A DNA stretch of 64,000 bases, taken from NCBI RefSeq assembly GCF_023155275.1, contig NZ_JALMUV010000010.1, forward strand, positions 62,001 through 126,000, in the 5' to 3' direction. Within the stretch, counting starts at the first letter, position 1. Each line of letters begins with the position of its first letter. Below are positions 1 through 10,025 of the stretch, piece after piece. This DNA is from Streptomyces rhizoryzae. Its GTDB lineage: Bacteria; Actinomycetota; Actinomycetes; Streptomycetales; Streptomycetaceae. Below the pieces are notes generated by a model, which was not told the origin of the DNA, made no database searches, and saw nothing but the letters and a program-made list of their open reading frames with translations. A program made the translations under genes and the position numbers.

Positions 1-483
1 TGGCCCGGCCGGGCGGGGTGCCGGGCCGCCGCTGCTCGGCGCGGAGCGGGCGGGCGGCGCGCTGGGCGGCCGTGCTCTGCGGGGTGTGGAACCGGATCTC
101 GAAGACCTGGCCGGTGCGGGGGGCGCGCCAGGCGGAGGTGATGCCCTTGGCGCCGGTGGGGCGGCCCCAGGTGTTGGCCCAGCGGGTGCTGTCGTCGCCC
201 CAGGAGGTGAGCAGTCCGGCGGCGGCGGTGACGCCGCGGGTGTACCGGCCGGTGGGCCACTGGAGGGTGTAGCGGACCGCGTCGTCGAGCATGGCGAGCG
301 CGGTGCCGACGCTGCGCCCGGGGACCTCGCGCATCCGGGTGGCGACCTTCGGGGCCCGCCGCCGCCGGCGGGCGGGGCGGCCGGGTCGGCGGCGGCGGGG
401 GGTGCCGCGCCCAGGCCGAGGGCGGTGGTGAGGGCGGCGGTGAGTGCGGCCCGGGTGACGGGGCGGTGGGCGGGGCGGTGCAT
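1..483 (-). pseudogene. Broken secreted RelA/SpoT-like nucleotide 3'-pyrophosphokinase, cut by window edge
   Basis: Two reading frames together resemble the Streptomyces secreted ATP nucleotide 3'-pyrophosphokinase family, which transfers pyrophosphate to the 3' position of purine nucleotides (pppApp/pppGpp-type products). The frame starting at ATG 483 encodes a clear signal peptide (MHRPAHRPVTRAALTAAL..., ending PPAAA-D). The catalytic half lies in another frame, readable from about 345 down to the edge, and shows DAVRYTLQWPTGRYT, WANTWGRPTGAKGI, SAWRAP and the synthetase signature VFEIRFHTPQS. The frames do not join. The shift falls in a GGC-rich stretch near 350–375. Even if the shift were repaired, only about a dozen residues separate the signal peptide from KVATRM, so the helical part carrying the R-x-K-x3-S nucleotide-binding motif is missing. 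I infer a deleted, frameshifted pseudogene; an assembly error at the GC run could explain the shift but not the missing domain. The C-terminus is outside the window. Confidence 0.62.
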
Positions 484-580
484 CGGGTTCCTCTCGGCCG
501 GGGCCGCGGAGGTGCGGCCGGGTCGAGAGGTGCAACGGGTGCGGGGGCGGTTCGGTGGCTGTCCGGGCGGGCGGAAACGC

Positions 581-616
581 GGAACCGCCCCTCCCGAGCG
601 GGGGAGGGGCGGTTCC
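581..616 (-). terminator. Strong hairpin terminator after the NlpC/P60 gene
   Basis: A perfect 15-bp inverted repeat (ggaaccgcccctccc, 581–595, against 602–616) with a 6-nt loop lies 28 bases beyond the stop of the leftward NlpC/P60 gene. No T-run follows, which is usual for streptomycete hairpin terminators. It could also serve rightward transcription, but no rightward gene ends here. Confidence 0.8.
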
Positions 617-644
617 GTTCAGCGTTCCGGGGTGGCGCGTCCGG

Positions 645-1448
645 TCAGAGGACGCGCACCGCGCCGGTGGGCATGTCGTAGCTGAGCGGGCGCTCGACGA
701 TGCCGGTGCTGGGGTTCTGGGCGCCGATGAAGTTGCCGTTCCCGACGTAGACGGCGACGTGGTAGGCGCTGCCGGCGCTGCCCCAGTAGAGGATGTCGCC
801 GACCTGGAGGTTGCCGAGGCCGACCTGGGTGCCGGTGGTGGACTGGCTCTGCGAGACGCGCGGCAGGTCGATGCCGACCTGGGCGAACGCGGCCTGGGTC
901 AGGCCGGAGCAGTCGTAGGAGGAGGGGCCGCTGGAGCCGAGCACGTACGCCTTGCCGAGCTGCGCCTTGAGGAAGGAGACGAGGGTGGCGACGCTGCCGG
1001 TGGCGCCCGAGTCGGAGACGGCGCTCAGGGCGGTGCGGGCGTCGGACCGGGAGGCGCGGGCCTGGGCGGCTTCCTTGGCCTGGCGGGCCTCTTCGGCGGC
1101 CTTCTTGGCCTCGGCCTCGGCCTGGGCCTTCTTCTCGGCGGCGGCCTTGGCCTTGTCGGCGGCCTTGTCGGCCTTGGCCGCCGCGTCGTCCTGGAGGGCC
1201 TGCCGCTCGTAGCTGAACGCGGCCTGCTGGGCGGCGTCGGCGCTGCGGGCGCCGCTGGTGGCCAGCGCCGTGGTGATGGTGGGCATCTCCTGGGTTTCGG
1301 AGACGGGCTTCTCGACGGCGTTGGCCGGCACCGTCGCGCCGGTCACGGCGAGGGTGAGGAAGCCACCGGTCACACCCGCGCGCAGGGCCCGCGAGGACGC
1401 GGAGCGACGGGGCTTCCGGTGGCTGGGTATGAGTGCGTTCGGGGACAT
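645..1448 (-). CDS. Secreted NlpC/P60 peptidoglycan endopeptidase
   Basis: A 267-residue exported cell-wall hydrolase. An N-terminal signal region (about residues 15–44, ending VPANA) is followed by an Ala/Lys/Glu-rich coiled coil (about 80–135) and a C-terminal NlpC/P60 cysteine-peptidase domain (about 150–267). The catalytic Cys180 sits in YDCSGL and the catalytic His230 in AYHVAVYVG. The third polar residue is probably in the GAQNPSTG segment. Family members cut the D-Glu–diaminopimelate bond of stem peptides, in the manner of RipA and PcsB, where the coiled coil restrains or positions the catalytic domain. Transcription runs leftward from the 780-bp intergenic region shared with nuoA and ends at the 581–616 hairpin. 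ATG 1448 gives a complete signal peptide. The exact physiological substrate cannot be read from the sequence. Confidence 0.9.
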   Translation of the reverse strand: MSPNALIPSHRKPRRSASSRALRAGVTGGFLTLAVTGATVPANAVEKPVSETQEMPTITTALATSGARSADAAQQAAFSYERQALQDDAAAKADKAADKAKAAAEKKAQAEAEAKKAAEEARQAKEAAQARASRSDARTALSAVSDSGATGSVATLVSFLKAQLGKAYVLGSSGPSSYDCSGLTQAAFAQVGIDLPRVSQSQSTTGTQVGLGNLQVGDILYWGSAGSAYHVAVYVGNGNFIGAQNPSTGIVERPLSYDMPTGAVRVL

Positions 1449-1823
1449 GGCACCACGGCTATCAGGAGCCGCTGGTTGCTGCCAACAAAGGTGGAGTACG
1501 CCACACTTGACGTGTACGCGGCGAATAAAACGGACTTTTCGTCAGCTCGTCCGCCGCTGACGGGATGTCCGGAATTCGTGATCATGTTCCTACGCACGGC
1601 ATTTGATGGTGCGCACGGCCTCCGTGGGCGCTTATCACTTCTTGATCCGCCTCGCCAAGGCTTCCCGGGAGTCAAGGTCTTATGGCTTCAAATCGCGTGG
1701 GATAGGTCACTCGTGAGTGTCCGTTATGTTCCCGTGACCGAACACGGGCCGCCGGACGGCCTCCCGGCGGTCCGGCGGCCCGCGCCGCCACCGCTCCGCT
1801 CGTGAACCGGAGCACGTACCGAC

Positions 1824-2147
1824 GATCACGGACCGGTCACGAGACGATCACGTCTACGGCCGCCGCGCATATAGCAGTTGAGATGCGTCCAGCGCCAATT
1901 TGCTTGCTGCCACCGCTCCTTGATAGTGAAACCACCGCGCTGACCAGCGGTAACCCCGGCGAATGTCACCTCTCGTGATCACTCGCGCGCTTCGTGTGCG
2001 GAGATCACCGGTCCTCCGCCTTCATGATCCTTCGTCAGGTGGTGAAGATCACAAAGCCGTTGTCGCACCCCGTGTCGCAGATCACAGACCGACGGGCATA
2101 AGATGCGGGCATCGGGCTTGTGAACTGCCTCACATAGACGCGATCAC
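1824..2147. promoter_or_regulatory. Cluster of seven GATCAC motifs upstream of nuoA
   Basis: The hexamer GATCAC occurs at 1824, 1846, 1977, 2003, 2047, 2080 and 2142, all in one orientation. The copy at 1977 is part of the palindrome GTGATCAC (1975–1982). Related GGTCAC and TGTCAC copies lie at 1836 and 1964. Several intervals are 22, 44 and 33 bp, multiples of about one helical turn. About 0.1 copies would be expected by chance in a region this size. I infer an array of binding sites for an unidentified regulator of nuo and/or the divergent hydrolase gene. Confidence 0.45.
2118..2135 (+). promoter_or_regulatory. Rex-type redox operator of the nuo operon
   Basis: TTGTGAACTGCCTCACAT fits the Rex operator pattern TTGTG-N8-CACAA with one mismatch at the last base. 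Rex is the NADH/NAD+-sensing repressor first described in Streptomyces, where the nuo operon is a reported target. A possible −10 element (TAAGAT, 2099–2104) lies just upstream, so bound Rex would cover the start of transcription. nuoA starts 93 bp downstream. Confidence 0.72.
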
Positions 2148-2227
2148 TGCACGCGATCGCAAGGGGGCAGCGGGTGAGCCCGAGCGGACCGCCATCCAGT
2201 CATCGTCGACTGAAGGGAGCGAGGACG

Positions 2228-2587
2228 GTGAACGCTTACGCGCCCATCCTCGTACTGGGAGCCCTCGGGGCAGGCTTTGCGATCTTCTCCGTGGTCATGG
2301 CCACGCTCATCGGCCCCCGGCGCTACAACCGGGCCAAGCTCGAAGCGTACGAATGCGGGATCGAGCCGACGCCGTACCCGACCGGCGGCGGCCGCTTCCC
2401 GATCAAGTACTACCTGACGGCGATGCTCTTCATCGTCTTCGACATCGAGATCGTCTTCCTCTATCCCTGGGCGGTCAGCTTCGACGCCCTGGGACTGTTC
2501 GGGCTCGTCGAGATGCTCCTCTTCGCGCTCACCGTCTTCGTCGCCTACGCCTACGTCTGGCGTCGCGGCGGCCTGGAATGGGACTAG
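2228..2587 (+). CDS. nuoA: NADH-quinone oxidoreductase subunit A
   Basis: A 119-residue membrane subunit at the junction of the membrane and peripheral arms of complex I. It has three hydrophobic segments, the loop LEAYECGIEPT after helix 1, and the conserved FDIEIVFLYPW stretch in helix 2. GTG 2228 is preferred over a longer in-frame start at 2174 because the product then begins at the usual position for the family (VNAYAPILVLG) and a GGGAG-type ribosome binding site precedes it. This is the first gene of the complete nuoA–N operon and lies directly downstream of the Rex-like operator. Confidence 0.96.
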   Translation: MNAYAPILVLGALGAGFAIFSVVMATLIGPRRYNRAKLEAYECGIEPTPYPTGGGRFPIKYYLTAMLFIVFDIEIVFLYPWAVSFDALGLFGLVEMLLFALTVFVAYAYVWRRGGLEWD

Positions 2588-2596
2588 GGGTCACGC

Positions 2597-3171
<575 letters not shown>

Positions 3172-3175
<4 letters not shown>

Positions 3176-3927
3176 GCGAGCCGACCAACCCCACGGGCCC
3201 GGACGCCCCCGAGGAGGCCGTCCCGGCGCAGCGCGCCGACACCGGCGAGGTGATCGGCACCCGCCGCGGGATGTTCGGCGCCAACAACGGCGGGGACACC
3301 ACCGGTTACGGCGGACTGGTCCGCACCGTGCGGCTGCCCGGCGCCAGCACCCGGCCGTACGGCGGGCCGGGCGGCGCCGCGGGCCACGGCGACTTCGACG
3401 AGATCGCCGACGAGCTGGAGGGCGCCCTGGAGGAGCAGGGCCTGCTGCCGGAGAACGTCATCGACAAGACCGTGGTGGACCGCGGCGAGCTGACGTTCCA
3501 CATCCGGCGGGAGTTCCTGCCGGCGGTCGCCCGCACCCTGCGCGACGACCCCGCGCTCCGCTTCGAGCTGTGCACCGGCGTCAGCGGCGTCCACTACCCC
3601 GGCGACACCGGCCGCGAGCTGCACGCCGTCTACCACCTGCGCTCGATCACCCACAACCGGCTGCTCCGGCTGGAGGTCGCGGTGCCGGACGCCGACCGCC
3701 ACCTGCCGTCGATCGTCGACGTCTACCCGACCAACGACTGGCACGAGCGCGAGACCTACGACTTCTTCGGACTGATCTTCGACGGGCACCCGGCGCTCAC
3801 GCGGATCATGATGCCGGACGACTGGCAGGGCTTCCCGCAGCGCAAGGACTACCCCCTCGGCGGCATCCCCGTCGAGTACAAGGGCGCGCAGATCCCGGCT
3901 CCCGACCAGCGGAGGTCGTACACCTGA
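3172..3927 (+). CDS. nuoC: NADH-quinone oxidoreductase subunit C
   Basis: A 251-residue 30-kDa-type subunit of the complex I connecting module. The conserved signature [19 protein letters not shown] and the following [19 protein letters not shown] are present near the C-terminus. About 80 residues of low-conservation N-terminal extension precede the fold. The GTG start overlaps the nuoB stop (GTGA) and the stop shares a base with nuoD's ATG, so translation of B, C and D is likely coupled. It is separate from nuoD, unlike the fused NuoCD of E. coli. Confidence 0.96.
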
Positions 3928-5261
3928 TGAGCACTCCCAGCGAGACGTCCGGGGTCACCCCCCGCGAGACCACCGAGGGCCCCGTCTACACCGTCACCGG
4001 CGGCGACTGGGACGAGATCGCCGCGGCCGCCGCCACGTCCGACGACGAGCGGATCATCGTCAACATGGGGCCGCAGCACCCCTCCACGCACGGCGTGCTC
4101 CGGCTCATCCTGGAGATCGACGGCGAGACCGTCACCGAGGCCCGGTGCGGGATCGGCTACCTCCACACCGGCATCGAGAAGAACCTCGAATTCCGCACCT
4201 GGACGCAGGGCACCACGTTCGTGACGCGGATGGACTACCTCACGCCGTTCTTCAACGAGACCGCGTACTGCCTGGCCGTGGAGAAGCTGCTCGGCATCAC
4301 CGACCAGGTGCCCGACCGCGCCTCGGTGATCCGGGTCCTCCTGATGGAGCTCAACCGCCTCTCCTCCCACCTGGTGTGCATCGCCACCGGCGGGATGGAG
4401 CTGGGCGCCACCACGATCATGATCTACGGCTTCCGGGACCGCGAGCTGATCCTGGACATCTACGAACTGATCACCGGGCTGCGGATGAACCACGCCTACA
4501 TCCGCCCCGGCGGCCTCGCCCAGGACCTGCCGCCCGGCGCCGTCGACCAGATCCGCGCCTTCGTGAAGACCATGCACAAGAACATGGCCGAGTACGACAA
4601 GCTCGCCACCGGCAACCCCGTCTTCAAGGCGCGCATGGAGGGCATCGGCTACCTCGACCTGGCCGGCTGCATGGCCACCGGGGCCACCGGCCCCCTCGTC
4701 CGCTCCGCCGGCCTGCCCCACGACCTGCGCAAGGCGCAGCCGTACTGCGGGTACGAGAGCTACGACTTCGAGGTGCCGACCGCCGATACCTGCGACGCCT
4801 ACGGCCGGTTCCTGATCCGGCTGGAGGAGATGCGCCAGTCGCTGGGGATCATCGAGCAGTGCCTGGACCGGCTGGAGCCGGGGCCGGTGATGGTCGCCGA
4901 CAAGAAGATCGCCTGGCCCGCCCAGCTCGCCCTGGGCCCCGACGGCCTGGGCAACTCCCTCGACCACATCAAGAAGATCATGGGTACCTCGATGGAGGCC
5001 CTGATCCACCACTTCAAGCTGGTGACGGAGGGCTTCCGGGTCCCGCCGGGGCAGGCGTACGCCGCCGTCGAGTCACCCAAGGGCGAACTGGGCGTGCACG
5101 CCGTCAGCGACGGCGGCACCCGGCCCTACCGGGTGCACTTCCGCGACCCCTCCTTCACCAACCTGCAAGCCATGGCAGCGATGTGTGAAGGCGGCCAGGT
5201 CGCCGACGTCATCGTCGCCGTCGCGTCCATCGACCCCGTGATGGGAGGCGTCGACCGGTGA
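3927..5261 (+). CDS. nuoD: NADH-quinone oxidoreductase subunit D
   Basis: A 444-residue 49-kDa-type subunit that forms the quinone-binding pocket with NuoB. Family marks include [15 protein letters not shown], with the quinone-pocket His, then [21 protein letters not shown] and the C-terminal [11 protein letters not shown]. The first 45 residues are a variable extension. The ATG overlaps the nuoC stop by one base. This is the only nuoD in the window; the second nuo cluster at 37145–47009 has none. Confidence 0.97.
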   Translation: MSTPSETSGVTPRETTEGPVYTVTGGDWDEIAAAAATSDDERIIVNMGPQHPSTHGVLRLILEIDGETVTEARCGIGYLHTGIEKNLEFRTWTQGTTFVTRMDYLTPFFNETAYCLAVEKLLGITDQVPDRASVIRVLLMELNRLSSHLVCIATGGMELGATTIMIYGFRDRELILDIYELITGLRMNHAYIRPGGLAQDLPPGAVDQIRAFVKTMHKNMAEYDKLATGNPVFKARMEGIGYLDLAGCMATGATGPLVRSAGLPHDLRKAQPYCGYESYDFEVPTADTCDAYGRFLIRLEEMRQSLGIIEQCLDRLEPGPVMVADKKIAWPAQLALGPDGLGNSLDHIKKIMGTSMEALIHHFKLVTEGFRVPPGQAYAAVESPKGELGVHAVSDGGTRPYRVHFRDPSFTNLQAMAAMCEGGQVADVIVAVASIDPVMGGVDR

Positions 5262-6142
5262 ACGCCACTCCGGCACCCAAGGACGTTGCGCTGGGCATGC
5301 CCCGGCTCCCGGCCCCCGACTACCCGGCCGAGGTCGCGGAACGGCTCGCCGCGGACGCCCGGGAGGTGATCGCCCGCTACCCCGACTCCCGCTCGGCGCT
5401 GCTGCCGCTGCTGCACCTCGTGCAGGCCGAGGAGGGCCACGTCACCCGCACCGGCATCCGCTTCTGCGCCGACCAGCTCGGGCTGACCACCGCCGAGGTC
5501 ACCGCCGTCGCCACCTTCTACACCATGTACCGCCGCCGGCCGAGCGGCGACTACCAGGTGGGGGTGTGCACCAACACCCTGTGCGCGGTGATGGGCGGCG
5601 ACGCGATCTTCGCCTCGCTCCAGGAGCACCTGGGCATCGGCAACGGCGAGACCACCGACGACGGCCGGATCACCCTCGAACACATCGAGTGCAACGCCGC
5701 CTGCGACTTCGCACCGGTGGTGATGGTGAACTGGGAGTTCTTCGACAACCAGACGCCCGGCTCGGCCCGGCAGCTCGTCGACGACCTGCGGGCCGGGCGG
5801 GCGGTCGAACCCACCCGCGGCGCCCCGCTGTGCACCTTCCGGGAGACCGCCCGGATCCTCGCCGGCTTCCCCGACGAGCGGCCCGGCGCCGTCGCGGCCA
5901 CCGGGGGCGCCGGCCCCGCCTCCCTCGTCGGGCTCCGCCTGGCCCGGGGCGAGGCCCCGCCCGGTGCCACCACCGACCACGTCATCGCGCCGCGGACCGC
6001 CGCCCCCGCCGGGGAACCGCCCAGCGGCCACCCCGGTGAACAGGCGCCCCCCGGGCACCCCAGCTCGCACGACGCGCCGCAGCAGACCTCGGCCTCCGAT
6101 CCGCACTTCCCGGCCGGGCCTACCGCCGAGGAGGGGGAGTGA
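5258..6142 (+). CDS. nuoE: NADH-quinone oxidoreductase subunit E
   Basis: A 294-residue 24-kDa-type subunit with a thioredoxin-like fold and the [2Fe-2S] cluster N1a. The ligands lie in CTNTLC (C-x4-C) and CNAACDFAP (C-x3-C). The domain ends near residue 190. The remaining roughly 100 residues are Pro/Ala/Gly-rich and probably disordered, so the protein is much longer than the E. coli subunit (166 residues). The GTG start overlaps the nuoD stop by 4 bases. Confidence 0.95.
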   Translation: MNATPAPKDVALGMPRLPAPDYPAEVAERLAADAREVIARYPDSRSALLPLLHLVQAEEGHVTRTGIRFCADQLGLTTAEVTAVATFYTMYRRRPSGDYQVGVCTNTLCAVMGGDAIFASLQEHLGIGNGETTDDGRITLEHIECNAACDFAPVVMVNWEFFDNQTPGSARQLVDDLRAGRAVEPTRGAPLCTFRETARILAGFPDERPGAVAATGGAGPASLVGLRLARGEAPPGATTDHVIAPRTAAPAGEPPSGHPGEQAPPGHPSSHDAPQQTSASDPHFPAGPTAEEGE

Positions 6143-7524
6143 TGACCGTGGCAGCCGAATTCGGCGGCGCCTCCCGGCCGCACGCCGGCGGGGCCACCAG
6201 CCCCGAGAAGATTCTCGCCCCGGTGCTCTCCGCCTTCTGGGACGAGCCGGAGTCCTGGACGCTGGCGACCTATCTGCGGCACGAGGGCTACGAGGGCGCG
6301 CGCAAGGCCCTGGCCATGGACCCGGACGACGTCATCGCCTACGTCAAGGACTCCGGGCTCCGCGGCCGCGGCGGCGCCGGCTTCCCCACCGGCATGAAGT
6401 GGCAGTTCATCCCGCAGGGCGACGGCAAACCGCACTACCTCGTGGTCAACGCCGACGAGTCGGAGCCCGGGACCTGCAAGGACATCCCGCTCCTCTTCGC
6501 CAACCCGCACGCCCTCCTGGAGGGCATCGTGATCGCCTGCCACGCGATCCGGTCGAACCACGCCTTCATCTACCTGCGCGGCGAGGTCGTGCCCGTCCTG
6601 CGCCGGCTGCACGAGGCCGTGCGCGAGGCGTACGCGGCGGGCTTCCTCGGCAAGGACGTCCTCGGCTCCGGCCTGGACCTGACCGTGACCGTGCACGCCG
6701 GCGCCGGCGCGTACATCTGCGGTGAGGAGACCGCGCTGCTGGACTCCCTGGAGGGCCGCCGCGGCCAGCCCCGCCTGCGTCCCCCCTTCCCGGCCGTGGC
6801 CGGCCTCTACGCCTGCCCCACTGTGGTGAACAACGTCGAATCCATCGCGTCGGTTCCCGCGATCCTGCACAAGGGCAAGGAGTGGTTCCGGTCGATGGGC
6901 AGCGAGAAGTCCCCGGGCTTCACGCTGTACTCGCTCAGCGGCCACGTCGCCAACCCCGGCCAGTACGAAGGGCCGTTGGGCATCACCCTGCGCCAGCTGC
7001 TGGACGTCAGCGGCGGGATGCGCCCGGGGCACCGGCTGAAGTTCTGGACGCCCGGCGGGTCCTCGACGCCGATGTTCACCGAGGAGCACCTCGACGTGCC
7101 GCTGGACTACGAGGGCGTCGGCGCGGCCGGTTCGATGCTCGGCACCAAGGCGCTCCAGTGCTTCGACGAGACCACCTGCGTGGTGCGGGCGGTCACCCGC
7201 TGGACGGAGTTCTACGCGCACGAGTCCTGCGGCAAGTGCACGCCGTGCCGCGAAGGGACGTACTGGCTGGTGCAGTTGCTGCGGGACATCGAGGCCGGGA
7301 AGGGCCGGCCGGCCGACCTCGACAAGCTCGCCGACATCGCCGACAACATCAACGGCAAGTCCTTCTGCGCCCTCGGTGACGGCGCCGCCTCGCCGATCTT
7401 CTCCTCGCTCAAGTACTTCCGCGCGGAGTACGAGGAGCACCTCGCCGGCCGGGGCTGCCCCTTCGATCCCGCCAAGTCGGTCCTGTGGGCCGGCACCGAC
7501 GCTCACCTGGGGGTGAACGCATGA
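6139..7524 (+). CDS. nuoF: NADH-quinone oxidoreductase subunit F
   Basis: A 461-residue NADH-oxidising subunit. FMN and NADH bind around [16 protein letters not shown] and the [14 protein letters not shown] stretch. The [4Fe-4S] cluster N3 is held by [13 protein letters not shown] and the Cys in SFCALG. GTG 6139 is immediately followed by ATG 6142; either may be the start. Recalled streptomycete NuoF proteins also begin Met-Met, so the longer form is given. It overlaps nuoE and nuoG by 4 bases each. No counterpart exists in the second nuo cluster. Confidence 0.96.
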   Translation: MMTVAAEFGGASRPHAGGATSPEKILAPVLSAFWDEPESWTLATYLRHEGYEGARKALAMDPDDVIAYVKDSGLRGRGGAGFPTGMKWQFIPQGDGKPHYLVVNADESEPGTCKDIPLLFANPHALLEGIVIACHAIRSNHAFIYLRGEVVPVLRRLHEAVREAYAAGFLGKDVLGSGLDLTVTVHAGAGAYICGEETALLDSLEGRRGQPRLRPPFPAVAGLYACPTVVNNVESIASVPAILHKGKEWFRSMGSEKSPGFTLYSLSGHVANPGQYEGPLGITLRQLLDVSGGMRPGHRLKFWTPGGSSTPMFTEEHLDVPLDYEGVGAAGSMLGTKALQCFDETTCVVRAVTRWTEFYAHESCGKCTPCREGTYWLVQLLRDIEAGKGRPADLDKLADIADNINGKSFCALGDGAASPIFSSLKYFRAEYEEHLAGRGCPFDPAKSVLWAGTDAHLGVNA

Positions 7525-10025
7525 CCATCGCGACAAGTGCCCCCACCGGGGGCGCGGCGGCGCCGCCACCGGAGGACCTCGTCACCCTGACGATCGACGG
7601 CATCGAGATCTCCGTCCCCAAGGGGACGCTGGTCATCCGGGCCGCCGAACTCCTCGGCATCGAGATCCCGCGCTTCTGCGACCATCCGCTGCTGGACCCG
7701 GCGGGTGCCTGCCGGCAGTGCATCGTGGAGGTCGAGGGCCAGCGCAAGCCGATGGCCTCCTGCACCATCACCTGCACCGACGGGATGGTGGTGCGCACCC
7801 AGCTGACCTCGCCGGTGGCGGAGAAGGCGCAGCGCGGGGTGATGGAGCTGCTGCTGATCAACCACCCGCTGGACTGCCCGGTCTGCGACAAGGGCGGCGA
7901 GTGCCCGCTGCAGAACCAGGCGATGCAGGTCGGCGACCCCGACACCCGCTTCGAGGGGAAGAAGCGCACCTACCCCAAGCCGGTGCCGATCTCGACGCAG
8001 GTGCTGCTGGACCGCGAGCGGTGCGTGCTGTGCGCGCGGTGCACCCGGTTCAGCAACCAGATCGCCGGCGACCCGATGATCGAGCTGGTCGAGCGGGGCG
8101 CGCTCCAGCAGGTCGGCACCGGTGAGGGCGACCCCTTCGCGTCGTACTTCTCCGGGAACACCATCCAGATCTGCCCGGTGGGGGCGCTGACCTCCGCGGC
8201 GTACCGCTTCCGGTCCCGTCCGTTCGACCTGGTGTCGTCGCCGTCGGTGTGCGAGCACTGCGCGGGCGGCTGCGCGACCCGTACGGACCACCGGCGGGGC
8301 AAGGTGCTGCGGCGGCTGGCGGCGGACGACCCCGAGGTCAACGAGGAGTGGATCTGCGACAAGGGGCGGTTCGCGTTCCGGTACGCCCAGCTGCCGGACC
8401 GGCTGTCCCATCCGCTGGTGCGCGACGCGGAGTCCGGTGAACTGCGGCCGGCGTCCTGGCCGGCCGCGCTGGACGCGGCGGCGCGCGGGCTGGCCGCGGC
8501 CCGGGGCCGCACCGGGGTGCTGACCGGCGGGCGGCTGACCGTCGAGGACGCGTACGCCTACGCCAAGTTCGCGCGGGTCGTGCTGCACACCAACGACATC
8601 GACTTCCGGGCCCGGCCGCACAGTGCGGAGGAGGCCGACTTCCTGGCCGCCCGGGTCGCGGGGCGGGGCCGGGACCTGGACGGCGGCGGGGTGACGTACA
8701 CCGCGCTGGAGCAGGCGCCGGCGGTGCTGCTGGCCGGTATCGAGGCGGAGGAGGAGGCGCCCGGGGTCTTCCTGCGGCTGCGCAAGGCGCACCGCAAGCG
8801 GGGCCAGCGCACCTGGGGGCTGGCGAGCCACGCCACCCGGGGGCTGGTCAAGGCCGGCGGGACGCTGCTGCCGGCGGCGCCGGGGACGGAGACGGAGTGG
8901 CTGGACGCGCTGGCCGGCGGGGTGGGCCTGGACGGTGCGGGCCGGACGGCCGCCGAGGCGCTGCGCGCGGACGGCGCGGTGATCGTGGTCGGTGAGCGGC
9001 TGGCGGCGGTGCCCGGTGCGCTGACCGCCGCGGTGCGCGCCGCCGCCGCCACCGGGGCCCGCCTGGTGTGGATCCCGCGGCGGGCCGGTGAGCGCGGTGC
9101 CGTCGAGGCCGGTGCGCTGCCGGGGCTGCTGCCCGGCGGGCGGCCGGCCACCGATCCGCGGGCCCGGGACGAGGTCGCCGCGGCCTGGGGGGTGGCCGCG
9201 CTGCCGCACCGGCACGGGCGGGACACCGGCCAGATCGTCGAGGCGGCCGCGACCGGGGAGCTGAGCGCCCTGCTGGTGGCGGGCGTGGAGGTGGCCGATC
9301 TGCCGGATCCGGCGCGCGCGCTGGCGGCGCTGGACGAGGTGGGGTTCCTGGTGAGCCTGGAGCTGCGGCCCTCGCGCGTGACCGAGCGGGCCGATGTGGT
9401 GCTGCCGGTCGCGGCGGTGGCCGAGAAGGCCGGCACGTTCCTCAACTGGGAGGGCCGGGCGCGGCCGTTCGAGGCCGCGCTGAAGCCGGACCAGATGACC
9501 CGGCGGCAGCTGCCGCCGGACGCCCGGGTGCTCCAGATGCTGGCCGACGCGATGGACGCGGACCTCGGGCTGCCGGACCTGCGCGCGGTCCGCCGCGAGC
9601 TGGACGGCCTCGGCGGCTGGGGCGGCCCGTACGCCGCCGAACCGCGGGAGGCGGGGCGGCCGCTGCCCCGTCCGGGCGCCGGGGAGGCGGTGCTCGCCGG
9701 GCACCGGCTGCTGCTGGACCAGGGGCTGCTCCAGGAGGGTGACGAGGCGCTGGCCGGCACCCGGCACGCGGCGGTCGCCCGGCTGTCGGCGGCCACCGCC
9801 GAGGAGACCGGCGTCAAGGACGGCGATCTGCTGGCGGTCACCGGTCCGGCCGGTGCGGTGCGCCTGCCGCTCCAGGTGACGCCGATGCCCGACCGGGTGG
9901 TGTGGCTGCCGCTGAACTCCGCAGGCGGTGGCGTCGCCGCCGACACCGGGGCGCACCCCGGTGAACTGGTGAAGGTCTCCGCCGTCCCCGGTACGCCGGT
10001 GCCGGCCGAGGAGGTGGACGCATGA
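7521..10025 (+). CDS. nuoG: NADH-quinone oxidoreductase subunit G
   Basis: An 834-residue 75-kDa-type iron–sulfur subunit. It has an N-terminal ferredoxin-like [2Fe-2S] domain ([16 protein letters not shown]), a His/Cys-ligated cluster ([17 protein letters not shown]), a [4Fe-4S] domain (CVLCARC, then CPVGALTS), an extra cluster motif [11 protein letters not shown] near residue 250 and a long molybdopterin-oxidoreductase-like C-terminal domain. ATG 7521 is chosen because it overlaps the nuoF stop as ATGA; a longer in-frame start at 7485 lies inside nuoF and is less likely. Confidence 0.95.
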   Translation: MTIATSAPTGGAAAPPPEDLVTLTIDGIEISVPKGTLVIRAAELLGIEIPRFCDHPLLDPAGACRQCIVEVEGQRKPMASCTITCTDGMVVRTQLTSPVAEKAQRGVMELLLINHPLDCPVCDKGGECPLQNQAMQVGDPDTRFEGKKRTYPKPVPISTQVLLDRERCVLCARCTRFSNQIAGDPMIELVERGALQQVGTGEGDPFASYFSGNTIQICPVGALTSAAYRFRSRPFDLVSSPSVCEHCAGGCATRTDHRRGKVLRRLAADDPEVNEEWICDKGRFAFRYAQLPDRLSHPLVRDAESGELRPASWPAALDAAARGLAAARGRTGVLTGGRLTVEDAYAYAKFARVVLHTNDIDFRARPHSAEEADFLAARVAGRGRDLDGGGVTYTALEQAPAVLLAGIEAEEEAPGVFLRLRKAHRKRGQRTWGLASHATRGLVKAGGTLLPAAPGTETEWLDALAGGVGLDGAGRTAAEALRADGAVIVVGERLAAVPGALTAAVRAAAATGARLVWIPRRAGERGAVEAGALPGLLPGGRPATDPRARDEVAAAWGVAALPHRHGRDTGQIVEAAATGELSALLVAGVEVADLPDPARALAALDEVGFLVSLELRPSRVTERADVVLPVAAVAEKAGTFLNWEGRARPFEAALKPDQMTRRQLPPDARVLQMLADAMDADLGLPDLRAVRRELDGLGGWGGPYAAEPREAGRPLPRPGAGEAVLAGHRLLLDQGLLQEGDEALAGTRHAAVARLSAATAEETGVKDGDLLAVTGPAGAVRLPLQVTPMPDRVVWLPLNSAGGGVAADTGAHPGELVKVSAVPGTPVPAEEVDA

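Larger units (their letters stand above)
1449..2227. other. Divergent intergenic region between the NlpC/P60 gene and nuoA
   Basis: This 779-bp stretch holds no convincing gene. It carries the promoters of the leftward hydrolase and the rightward nuo operon, a cluster of GATCAC hexamers (1824–2147) and a Rex-like operator (2118–2135). It is less GC-rich than its surroundings. I looked for a ydaO-type c-di-AMP riboswitch ahead of the hydrolase, as is known for some actinobacterial wall hydrolases, and did not recognise one. Confidence 0.7.

Noticed and set aside
86..685. Rightward frame overlapping the left-edge gene
   Set aside because: The opposite strand carries a signal peptide and a RelA/SpoT-like signature. 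The rightward frame is only Gly/Ala/Arg-rich.
1449..1800. Possible c-di-AMP (ydaO) riboswitch upstream of the NlpC/P60 gene
   Set aside because: I searched the minus-strand leader for the conserved ydaO segments and could not recognise them.
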